Source: Nitrosomonadales bacterium (lineage in GTDB: Bacteria > Pseudomonadota > Gammaproteobacteria > Burkholderiales > Gallionellaceae). From it: a stretch of DNA of 64,000 nucleotides. The stretch covers positions 1 to 64,000 of the forward strand of contig JACRED010000013.1 of NCBI GenBank assembly GCA_016218415.1, in the 5' to 3' direction. Position numbers and translations under genes: made by a program. This document shows positions 25,095 to 32,886 of the stretch, piece after piece; the stretch's first letter is position 1; each line of letters starts with the position of its first letter. The notes under the pieces were generated by a model, which searched no databases, was not told where the DNA came from, and saw only the letters and a list, made by a program, of their open reading frames with translations.

Positions 25095-26423
25095 TTACAG
25101 GCCGTAAGCGATGCGTATCAGCGTCAGCGGGTGTTGCTTCTGCGCCGACGTATCGCCCATGCCCTGCATGATGTGGCGTCCGGCGATCGCGCAATCGGAG
25201 CTGACATAGTCCGGCTGCGGCGCGGCCATCTGCTTGAACACCGGTTTGCCGATCTTCATCGAGTCGGCGAAGAACTCGCTCTTTACGCCCCAGGTGCCGT
25301 CGTGGCCGGAGCAGCGCTCCACGGTGGTGATCTCGGTATCCGGCACCAGTTGCAGCGTCTCGCGGGTCTTCAGGCCGAGGTTCTGCACGCGCAAATGGCA
25401 GGGCACATGGTAGGAAACCTTGCCGAGTTTTTGTTTGAAATCGGTCTTCAGCAGTCCGTCCTTGTGGCGCAGCATCAGGTATTCGAACGGGTCGTACATC
25501 GCATCGGCCACCGCTTTCACATCGGCGTCGTCGGGGAACATCAGTGGCAATTCCTGCTTGTACATCAGCGTGCAGGAGGGGATCGCCGTGAGGATCGCAT
25601 AACCCTCGCGCGCCAGCCTGGCGAGCTGCGGAATGTTGGTTTCCTTGAGGCGCGCGACGGCTTCCAGATCGCCCAGCTCCAGCTTGGGCATGCCGCAGCA
25701 GGTTTCCTTCTCCACCAGTCTCGCGGGTATCTCGTTGTGCGCGAGGATGGCGAGCAGGTCGTGGCCGATGCCCGGCTCGTTGTAATTGATATAGCAGGTG
25801 GCGTAGACCGCCACCTTGCCGGGCGTGCGTTCGCCGTTTTTCACCGCGAAACTTTCGTTTGCTTCGGCATGCTTGCGGAAAGTGCTGCTGGAATATTCGG
25901 GCAGCTTGCGCTCTTGGTGTATGCCCAGTACGCTGTCCATGATCTTGCGTGTGGCGGGAGTTTTATTTACCGCATTCACCGTCTGGGTGATCACGGGAAT
26001 GGAGGCCAGCTTTCCCATCGCATCGGTGCTGGACAGCAGCTTGTCGCGGAAGCTGGTCTCGCCCTTTTTGAATTTCACCGCCTTGGCGCGCAGCATCAGG
26101 TGCGGGAAATCCACATTGAACTGGTGTGGCGGCACATACGGACATTTGGTCATGAAGCACATGTCGCACAGATAGCACTGATCGACCACTTTCCAGTAGA
26201 CCTTTTTTTCGACGGTATCGAGTTCGTTCGAGGGGCTCTCGTCGATTGCGTCGAAAAGCGTGGGGAATGCGTTGCACAGGTTGAAGCAGCGGCGGCAACC
26301 GTGACAGATGTCATAAACGCGGTGCAATTCATTCATCAGCGCGGGTTCGTTGTAGAACTCCGGATTCTGCCAGTCCAGCGGGTGGCGTTGCGGTGCTTCC
26401 AGACTGCCTTCGCGTGTGCTCAT
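25095..26423 (-). CDS. CCG-domain Fe-S oxidoreductase (heterodisulfide-reductase/GlpC-like)
   Basis: The 442-residue protein has two N-terminal 4Fe-4S motifs (CHGCRRCFNLCNAFP and CYLCDMCFMTKCP) and two C-terminal CCG domains (around ETCCGMPKLELGD and the region SYHVPCHLRVQ to ERCSGHDGTWG). In HdrB and GlpC such domains bind unusual Fe-S clusters and pass electrons to membrane or protein acceptors. Here it probably moves electrons to or from rubrerythrin (inference from clustering). It lies between DUF3501 and rubrerythrin, with a dRS3-like hairpin in the upstream gap. Confidence 0.85.
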   Translation of the reverse strand: MSTREGSLEAPQRHPLDWQNPEFYNEPALMNELHRVYDICHGCRRCFNLCNAFPTLFDAIDESPSNELDTVEKKVYWKVVDQCYLCDMCFMTKCPYVPPHQFNVDFPHLMLRAKAVKFKKGETSFRDKLLSSTDAMGKLASIPVITQTVNAVNKTPATRKIMDSVLGIHQERKLPEYSSSTFRKHAEANESFAVKNGERTPGKVAVYATCYINYNEPGIGHDLLAILAHNEIPARLVEKETCCGMPKLELGDLEAVARLKETNIPQLARLAREGYAILTAIPSCTLMYKQELPLMFPDDADVKAVADAMYDPFEYLMLRHKDGLLKTDFKQKLGKVSYHVPCHLRVQNLGLKTRETLQLVPDTEITTVERCSGHDGTWGVKSEFFADSMKIGKPVFKQMAAPQPDYVSSDCAIAGRHIMQGMGDTSAQKQHPLTLIRIAYGL

Positions 26424-26464
26424 TTTTGTTTCTCCTGCAATAATCCCTGAGAATTCATTGTTTC

Positions 26465-26492
26465 CGTCATTCCCGCTTGCGCGGGAATGACG
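26465..26492. repeat. dRS3-like inverted repeat
   Basis: CGTCATTCCCGC (26465-26476) and GCGGGAATGACG (26481-26492) with a TTGC loop. It contains ATTCCC-N8-GGGAAT, the consensus of the dRS3 element known from Neisseria. It lies between rubrerythrin and the Fe-S protein, where it could weaken transcription of the distal genes. Confidence 0.85.
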
Positions 26493-26504
26493 CGGGTTTG
26501 TGCA

Positions 26505-26924
26505 TCAATCCACCAGCGCATCCAGCGCCTTCTGGAATCGGTTGGCGTGCGAGCGCTCTGCTTTGGCCAGCGTCTCAAACCAGTCGGCGATCTCGTCGAA
26601 ACCCTCGGCGCGTGCAGTTTTGCTCATGCCGGGGTACATGTCGGTGTACTCGTGGGTCTCGCCCGCGATCGCGGATTTCAGGTTGGCGCGGGTGCCGCCG
26701 ATCGGCAGATCGGTTGCGGGGTCGCCGCAGGCCTCCATGTATTCCAGGTGGCCGTGCGCGTGTCCGGTTTCGCCTTCCGCCGTGGAACGGAACACCGCGG
26801 CCACATCGTTCTGGCCTTCCACGTCCGCTTTGGCTGCGAAATACAGGTAGCGGCGATTGGCCTGCGATTCGCCGGCAAACGCATCCTTGAGATGCTGGTG
26901 GGTCTTGGATCCTTTGAGTTGCAT
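26505..26924 (-). CDS. Rubrerythrin (diiron domain only)
   Basis: AAGGAG precedes the ATG at 26924. The 139-residue protein has the two ExxH-type halves of the rubrerythrin ferritin-like domain: [15 protein letters not shown] with [13 protein letters not shown], and [14 protein letters not shown] with ERSHANRF. There is no C-terminal rubredoxin CxxC domain, so electrons must come from another protein, likely the adjacent Fe-S oxidoreductase. Rubrerythrins reduce hydrogen peroxide. Divergent from oxyR across 189 bp, which fits OxyR control. Confidence 0.88.
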   Translation of the reverse strand: MQLKGSKTHQHLKDAFAGESQANRRYLYFAAKADVEGQNDVAAVFRSTAEGETGHAHGHLEYMEACGDPATDLPIGGTRANLKSAIAGETHEYTDMYPGMSKTARAEGFDEIADWFETLAKAERSHANRFQKALDALVD

Positions 26925-27012
26925 GGTCGTTCTCCTTGAAAAAGTGAAATACGGGCAATTCTCCGCGTGGTTGCGCGGGTGTATATGTATCCCTGCGCAA
27001 TCCCACGGGCGC

Positions 27013-27042
27013 AATATAGTCCCGCCGGATCAATAAACCCAA
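27013..27042 (-). promoter_or_regulatory. Candidate promoter of the rubrerythrin operon in the oxyR intergenic region
   Basis: Minus strand: TTGGGT, 18 bp, TATATT. ATAG-type half sites nearby (one at 27016-27019) could be OxyR contacts, but the full four-box pattern is not clear. Confidence 0.35.
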
Positions 27043-27113
27043 TTGAATTATTTGAATGAGTTGATTTATTATGCAAATCGCCATCAACCGGCAGGACAGA
27101 CCGAGGAAATGCC

Positions 27114-28019
27114 ATGACCCTGAATGAATTGCGCTACATCGTCGCGGTGGCGCAGGAGCGCAACTTCCGCCGCGCCGCCGAGAAATCCTTCATCAGCCAG
27201 CCCGCGCTGTCGCTGGCGATACAGAAGCTGGAAGAGGAGCTGGGTATCAAGATTTTCGAGCGCGGCAAGAACGAGGTCTCCGTTACGCCGGTCGGCGGCG
27301 AGATCGTCGAACAGGCTCACCGCGCGCTGGAAGAGATAGGACACATTCGCGAGATCGCGAGGCAGGGCAAAGACCAGTTGGCCAGCACCCTGCGCCTCGG
27401 CATCATCTACAGCGTCGGCCCCTATCTATTGCCCGATCTTGTGCCCGCACTGAAGAAGCTTGCGCCCGATATGACGCTGGAGATCGAGGAGAACATCACC
27501 GCGAATCTCGACACGCTGCTGCGCAACGGCAAGCTGGATGTCATTATCATCGCGCTGCCGTTCGGCGATAGCGGAATTTTCACCCGGCCGCTGTACGACG
27601 AGCCGTTCGAGGTGGTGGTCGGCAACGGGCATCATTGGGCCAACCGGCGCAGCATCAAGGCGCAGGAGCTGTCCTCCGAGAAAGTGCTGCTGCTCGATTC
27701 CGGACACTGTTTCAGCAATCAGGTTGCCGAAGCCTGCCCCGAACTGGGGCGCAAGGGCGCGGACATTCAGCAGGGCACCTCGCTGGAAACGATACGCAAC
27801 ATGGCAGCCTCCGGCCTGGGCATCACCGTGCTGCCCGCCTCGGCGAACAGCGCGCGCTACCGCAGTCCGCTGCTGAAAATTATTCCTTTCACCAAGCCGG
27901 CGCCATCGCGGCGCATCGCACTGGCCTGGCGCAAGAGCTTTGCTCGTACCCAGGTGATTGAGGCGCTGGCCAAGGCCATCGACAAAACTGCAATCACCGG
28001 GGTCAGGCATCTGCCATGA
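27114..28019 (+). CDS. oxyR: LysR-family peroxide regulator OxyR
   Basis: The 301-residue protein has a LysR winged helix at the N-terminus (LNELRYIVAVAQERNFRRAAEKSFISQPALSLAIQKLEEELG) and an effector domain. The two redox cysteines fall at residues 199 (SGHC) and 208 (EACP), exactly the spacing and numbering of E. coli OxyR C199/C208. Peroxide forms a disulfide there and activates the protein. Divergent rubrerythrin is the obvious target. Overlaps the next gene by 4 bp. Confidence 0.92.
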   Translation: MTLNELRYIVAVAQERNFRRAAEKSFISQPALSLAIQKLEEELGIKIFERGKNEVSVTPVGGEIVEQAHRALEEIGHIREIARQGKDQLASTLRLGIIYSVGPYLLPDLVPALKKLAPDMTLEIEENITANLDTLLRNGKLDVIIIALPFGDSGIFTRPLYDEPFEVVVGNGHHWANRRSIKAQELSSEKVLLLDSGHCFSNQVAEACPELGRKGADIQQGTSLETIRNMAASGLGITVLPASANSARYRSPLLKIIPFTKPAPSRRIALAWRKSFARTQVIEALAKAIDKTAITGVRHLP

Positions 28020-28663
28020 AAACACATCGCCACCCCCACCGCACAAACCCGTTGCTCAGGCTGAGTTACAGCCTGCTCGCCCCGGTTTATGATCTGGCGA
28101 TATCGCTTCCAATGCGGGCGGCGCGCACGCGTTCGCTGCGATCACTGCCGGACGACCATGCGGGTGCAGTCCTGTTGAGCGGTGTCGGCACCGGTCTCGA
28201 TCTGCCCCTGCTGCCAAAACTGCACCGCTATATCGCGCTCGACTTTAACAATGCGATGCTGTCGCGCGCGAAACCGCGAGGTATCAAATTGCGCAATGAA
28301 GGCTTGCGGGTGGGGTGGGTGCTGGGCGACAGCATGGCCTTGCCGTTCGCCGATGCCTCATTCGATCACGTGGTGCTGCACCTGATCGTCGCCGTCGTGC
28401 CGCAGCCCGAGCTATGCCTGAGCGAGGCCGCGCGCGTGCTCAAGCCGGGTGGAACGGTCATCCTGATGGATAAATTCCTGCCGCCGAACAGGCATGCGCC
28501 TTTTCGCCGAGCGTTGAGCCTGTTGTCCAGCCGCATCGTCACGCGCACGGATGTGGTGTTCGAGGAAGTGTTAAGTGCGGCGCCGCAACTGGAGGTGGTC
28601 AGCGATGTGCCGCTGCTCGCCGGAGGATGGTTTCGCGGGATCGTGTTGCGCAAGCTATTGTAG
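28016..28663 (+). CDS. Class I SAM-dependent methyltransferase
   Basis: The 215-residue protein has a class I methyltransferase core: VLLSGVGTGLDLPLL (motif I), YIALDFNNAML, LPFADASFDHVVLHL, ARVLKPGGTVILMDK. It resembles phosphatidylethanolamine or UbiE-like small-molecule methyltransferases, but the substrate cannot be assigned. It overlaps the oxyR stop (ATGA), so it is co-translated with a peroxide regulator. Confidence 0.75.
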   Translation: MKTHRHPHRTNPLLRLSYSLLAPVYDLAISLPMRAARTRSLRSLPDDHAGAVLLSGVGTGLDLPLLPKLHRYIALDFNNAMLSRAKPRGIKLRNEGLRVGWVLGDSMALPFADASFDHVVLHLIVAVVPQPELCLSEAARVLKPGGTVILMDKFLPPNRHAPFRRALSLLSSRIVTRTDVVFEEVLSAAPQLEVVSDVPLLAGGWFRGIVLRKLL

Positions 28664-28727
28664 GTATGGACTCAACCCAGCCTGCAAGATGCGGAGGTTT
28701 TGTCCTCCATTATGGAAAACTCGATAA

Positions 28728-28837
28728 TCACGCGGAGACGCGGAGCTCGCGGGGAAAATATGACGAACATCAAATTGACAAAGTATTTTTTCACGCCAGG
28801 TTTCAGTTCAACTCCGCGCTCTCCGCGCCCCCGCGTG
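28728..28837. repeat. Intergenic palindromic repeat, CGCGGAGACGCGGAG type
   Basis: The left arm (28728-28745) and the right region (28812-28837) are imperfect inverted copies rich in CTCCGCG, separated by about 65 bp of AT-rich sequence. This motif class recurs in many environmental bacteria. It occupies most of the 232-bp gap before the P-type ATPase. Confidence 0.7.
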
Positions 28838-28895
28838 AGGCTGCATTTTTCGGTGTGGCCGCCCAGATAATTTTTACCGGTATCGAAAGGCAAAA

Positions 28896-31628
28896 ATGAA
28901 CGACTCCCCTGATTCCATAACGCGCGGTTCCACAACCCGCCCCGAACAGAACTGGCATAGCTTGCCGGCGCAGGAGGTGTTGCACACACTAGCTGCGGAG
29001 CCTGCCGGACTGAATATGGACGAGGCGGCGCGCCGTCTGGCGCAATACGGCCCCAACCGTTTGCCGGCCGCGCCCAGGAACGGCCTGCTGCTGCGCTTCG
29101 CGCGCCAGTTCCACAATGTGCTGATCTATGTATTGCTGGGCTCCGCATTCATTACCGCGCTGCTGGGCCACTGGGTGGATTGCAGCGTGATCGCCGGCGT
29201 GGTGCTGATCAACGCCATCGTCGGCGTGATCCAGGAGGGCAAGGCCGAACGCGCGCTGGATGCGATACGCAACATGCTCTCGCTCAACGCGACGGTATTG
29301 CGCGGCGGTCAGCGCCGCGAGATTCCGGCGGAACAGTTGGTGGTCGGCGATATCGTGCTGCTGTCTTCCGGCGACAAGGTTCCTGCCGACCTGCGCCTGA
29401 TCGAAGTGCGCCAGCTGCGCATCGAGGAAGCCGCGCTGACCGGCGAATCCGAGCCCGTGGAAAAAAACATCGCGGCGGTGAACGCGCAGGCGGTAATCGG
29501 CGATCGTATCTGCATGGCCTACTCCGGCACGCTGGCGGTGTACGGGCAGGCGCGCGGCGTGGTCACCGCCACCGGTGCGGCGACCGAGATCGGTCGTATC
29601 AGCAGCATGATCGCTTCCGTGGACACGCTGGAAACGCCGCTGCTGCGGCAGATGGCCGGGTTCGGCAAGCAGCTGACCGTCATCATCCTGTTGTTGTCCG
29701 CGATCACTTTTGTCTTCGGCGTATGGGTGCGCGGTTACGATTGGTCGGAGATGTTCCTCGCCGCCGTGGGTATCGCGGTGGCCGCGATACCCGAAGGGCT
29801 GCCCGCGATCATGACCATCATCCTGGCCATCGGCGTGCAGCGCATGGCGCGGCGCAACGCGATCATCCGCCGCCTGCCCGCAGTCGAGACGCTGGGCTCG
29901 GTGACGGTGATCTGCTCGGACAAGACCGGCACGCTCACCCGCAACGAGATGACGGTGCAGCGCATCCTCACCGCCGAAAAGGTGTTCGAGGTCAGCGGCA
30001 CTGGCTACTCACCGCACGGCGGGTTTGCCATCGCCGGGCGCGAGGTGTTCGTCGAAGACTTCCCCGAGCTGGTCGAGCTGGGCCGCGCTGCGCTGTTGTG
30101 CAACGATGCCGAGCTGCACCCGCATCCTTCACGGGGCGCAGAATGGCATATCGAAGGCGACCCGACCGAGGGCGCGCTGCTCACGCTGGCCGCCAAGACC
30201 GGGCTGGACATCGCCTTCGAGCGCGAGGCGTTGCGCCGCACCGACCTGATCCCGTTCGAGTCGCAGCACCGCTTCATGGCAACCTTGCACCACGACATCG
30301 AAGGACACGGCTTCATTTTTATCAAGGGCGCGCCGGAAAGCGTGCTGGAGATGTGCCAGTCCGAACGTGCGAACGGCGATGACAGGCCATTGCGTCCTGC
30401 GCACTGGCAGCAGGCCATGCAGGACGCGGCACAGCAGGGATTGCGCCTGCTTGCCGTGGCGATGCGAGCTACTGACCGCGAACAACGCGGACTGGAATTG
30501 ACCGACGTGCAAAGCGGATTTTCGCTGCTTTGCGTGTTCGGCATCGGCGACCCGCCGCGCGACGAAGCCTTGCTCGCCGTCGCGCGTTGCCGCAGCGCCG
30601 GCATCGCCGTGAAGATGATCACCGGCGACCATCTGGAAACGGCATGCGCCATCGGCGCGCGTTTCGGCCTGAGTCCGGATAACGCGCTGACCGGAGCCGA
30701 GATCGAGGGCATGGACATGACCGCTCTGCGCGCCGCTGTAAAAAATGCCGATATCTTCGCGCGCGCCAGCCCCGAACATAAGCTCGCGCTGGTAGAGGCG
30801 TTGCAGGCCAACGGCGCAGTGGTGGCGATGACCGGCGACGGCGTGAACGATGCGCCCGCACTGAAGCGCGCCGATGTCGGCGTTGCGATGGGCAGGAAAG
30901 GCACCGAGGCGGCGCGCGAAGCCGCCGGGATGGTGCTGGCCGACGACAACTTCGCCTCGATCGATGCGGCGGTGGAAGAAGGGCGCACCGTCTATGACAA
31001 CCTGAAGAAATCCATCCTGTTCGTGCTGCCCACCAACGGTGGCGAAGCGATGGTCATCGTCGCGGCGATTCTGCTCGGCCTGACGTTGCCGATTACGCCG
31101 GTGCAGATACTGTGGGTAAACATGGTCACGGCGATCACCCTGTCACTGTCGCTGGCGTTCGAAGCGGCAGAATCCGGTGTCATGCAGCGCCCGCCGCGCG
31201 CTGCCAACGAACCGCTGCTCAGCCGCTTTCTGCTGTGGCGTGTCCTGCTGGTGTCCTGCCTGATGGTGGTCGGCGGGCTGGGATTCTTTCTATGGGAACA
31301 GGCGCGCGGCGCAAGCATCGAGGAAGCGCGCACCGTGGCGGTGAATGCGATCGTGATGGGCGAAATCTTCTATCTGTTCAACTGCCGTTTCCTGCTTGCG
31401 TCGTCCTGCACCCCGCGCGGCTTCACCGAATCGCGTCCGGTGCTGATCTCGATAGCCGCCGTGGTCGCGCTGCAGGCGCTGTTCACCTATGTCCCGCAAT
31501 TCCAGAAGCTGTTCGGCACCGCCGCGATTGATGCCGCGTCGTGGTGGCGCATCCTGCTGTTTGGCGTAGCGCTGTTTGTTGCGGTGGAAGTTGAAAAAGC
31601 GGCCCTGCGTCGCTGGGGCGGAAAATGA
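28896..31628 (+). CDS. P-type cation-transporting ATPase (P2-like)
   Basis: The 910-residue protein has the N-terminal cation-ATPase domain, the actuator TGESEPV, TM4 ending AAIPEGLPAIM, the phosphorylation site SDKTGTLT (D342), and the hinge MTGDGVNDAPALKRADVGVAMG. Overall this is the Ca2+/PMR1-like P2 class. TM6 reads ILWVNMVTAITLSLSLAFE and lacks the NxxTD aspartate that binds Ca2+ in SERCA-type pumps, so the ion cannot be taken to be calcium. About ten membrane helices; the C-terminal four are hydrophobic and basic-ended. Monocistronic by spacing. Confidence 0.88.
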   Translation: MNDSPDSITRGSTTRPEQNWHSLPAQEVLHTLAAEPAGLNMDEAARRLAQYGPNRLPAAPRNGLLLRFARQFHNVLIYVLLGSAFITALLGHWVDCSVIAGVVLINAIVGVIQEGKAERALDAIRNMLSLNATVLRGGQRREIPAEQLVVGDIVLLSSGDKVPADLRLIEVRQLRIEEAALTGESEPVEKNIAAVNAQAVIGDRICMAYSGTLAVYGQARGVVTATGAATEIGRISSMIASVDTLETPLLRQMAGFGKQLTVIILLLSAITFVFGVWVRGYDWSEMFLAAVGIAVAAIPEGLPAIMTIILAIGVQRMARRNAIIRRLPAVETLGSVTVICSDKTGTLTRNEMTVQRILTAEKVFEVSGTGYSPHGGFAIAGREVFVEDFPELVELGRAALLCNDAELHPHPSRGAEWHIEGDPTEGALLTLAAKTGLDIAFEREALRRTDLIPFESQHRFMATLHHDIEGHGFIFIKGAPESVLEMCQSERANGDDRPLRPAHWQQAMQDAAQQGLRLLAVAMRATDREQRGLELTDVQSGFSLLCVFGIGDPPRDEALLAVARCRSAGIAVKMITGDHLETACAIGARFGLSPDNALTGAEIEGMDMTALRAAVKNADIFARASPEHKLALVEALQANGAVVAMTGDGVNDAPALKRADVGVAMGRKGTEAAREAAGMVLADDNFASIDAAVEEGRTVYDNLKKSILFVLPTNGGEAMVIVAAILLGLTLPITPVQILWVNMVTAITLSLSLAFEAAESGVMQRPPRAANEPLLSRFLLWRVLLVSCLMVVGGLGFFLWEQARGASIEEARTVAVNAIVMGEIFYLFNCRFLLASSCTPRGFTESRPVLISIAAVVALQALFTYVPQFQKLFGTAAIDAASWWRILLFGVALFVAVEVEKAALRRWGGK

Positions 31629-31802
31629 CAGGGATTCGGTATCGGCTGCCGAAATCACCAGAACTCGCAGGGCGCAATAACCAGCTGGCATTGCACCGGA
31701 TGTTTGCACGACCAATGGCGCAAAGCGCTGCGCTTATTGCTCCCTGCGCGCTCTGATTCGGGAGCCAGGCGAATCCCCGGCAGCCGGGCCGGGCATGCAA
31801 TG

Positions 31803-31808
31803 TATAAT
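31803..31808 (+). promoter_or_regulatory. Perfect -10 hexamer before the binding-protein/cyclase pair
   Basis: TATAAT lies 29 bp before the ATG at 31837. No good -35 is seen, so an activator may be needed. Confidence 0.4.
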
Positions 31809-31836
31809 CTTGCTACTACCCCTTTGAATTTTGCAT

Positions 31837-32886
31837 ATGCGGCTTCGGCGCTTTACCCATCGACTGATTGCAGTACTGGCAGTCTCTGTTGTGTTGTGTG
31901 CCCCGGCCCGCGCTGTGGAAACACTGCGCGTGCTGGCATGGCCGGGCTACGCGGACAGTGATCTGGTCCAGGCTTTCGAAAAGCGTCATGGTGTGCATGT
32001 GGAAGTCAGCTTCGTCGGCTCCGACGATGTGCTCCGGGAAAAGGTCAGAGCCAATCAGGGCGGGGATTTCGATGTCTTTGCAGCCAACACTGCGGAGATG
32101 CAGTACTACATCGAGGAGCGCTTGGTCGCGCCGCTGCAACTTGACCGCATCCCCAATACCGCCAATCAGCTGCCGCGCTTTCGCAATCTGCAGGCCATCC
32201 ACGGCATCACCCGCCAGGGCGAGGTTTTCGCCATCCCTTATACCTATTCGGAAATGGGCCTGATCTATGATCGCAAGCAGTTCCGGGAGGCGCCGACTTC
32301 GATGGCCGCGTTGTGGGATCCCCGCTACAAAGGCCGGGTCCTCGCATTCGATGCCAGCAGCCACAATTTCTCGGTCGCAGCCATGCTGCTTGGCGGTTCG
32401 CCATTCCAGATCAAGGACAGGGAATTCGACAAGGTCGCCGAGCGCCTGGTCGCGTTGCGGCGCAATGTGCTGACTTTCTACACGCTGCCGGAAGAGTCGG
32501 TGGAGCTGTTCCGTGAGCATTCTGTCGCTTTGCTGTTTGCCAATTACGGGAGACAGCAATTCAAACAGCTGCGCGATGCGGGGGCCGATGTCGGCTATGT
32601 CATTCCCCGCGAAGGCGCGCTGGCCTGGCTGGATTGCTGGGCAGTCACGCGCGGGGCGGGGAACAAGCCGCTCGCGGAAAGCTGGATCAATTACATGCTG
32701 GAATCCGGCGTGAGCGGCGAGCTGACCAAACGCCAGGGATTGTCCAACACCATAGCGGCCGACCCGCTGGCGAACGAAACCGACAAGCTCATCTGGCTCG
32801 AACCGGTTGAGGATGCCAAACGCAGAGCAGCGCTCTGGAGCCACATCATCTCCGGCGACCTGCCGGGAAAGCTGCGAACCCGATGA
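31837..32886 (+). CDS. Polyamine-type periplasmic binding protein (PotD/NspS-like)
   Basis: The ATG at 31837 gives 349 residues, with an in-frame TTG two codons earlier. A signal peptide ends near CAPARA. The mature protein starts VETLRVLAWPGYADSDLVQAFEKRHGVHVEV, typical of the spermidine/putrescine-binding PotD family, and keeps the two-lobe pattern. No ABC permease or ATPase lies nearby. The stop overlaps the start of a membrane diguanylate cyclase by 4 bp. That mirrors Vibrio cholerae NspS-MbaA, where the binding protein senses norspermidine and signals through the cyclase partner. The ligand here is not proven. Confidence 0.82.
   Translation: MRLRRFTHRLIAVLAVSVVLCAPARAVETLRVLAWPGYADSDLVQAFEKRHGVHVEVSFVGSDDVLREKVRANQGGDFDVFAANTAEMQYYIEERLVAPLQLDRIPNTANQLPRFRNLQAIHGITRQGEVFAIPYTYSEMGLIYDRKQFREAPTSMAALWDPRYKGRVLAFDASSHNFSVAAMLLGGSPFQIKDREFDKVAERLVALRRNVLTFYTLPEESVELFREHSVALLFANYGRQQFKQLRDAGADVGYVIPREGALAWLDCWAVTRGAGNKPLAESWINYMLESGVSGELTKRQGLSNTIAADPLANETDKLIWLEPVEDAKRRAALWSHIISGDLPGKLRTR

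Noticed and set aside
25131-26450. 439-codon plus-strand frame opposite the Fe-S oxidoreductase.
   Set aside because: Antisense shadow; the minus strand has intact Cys motifs.
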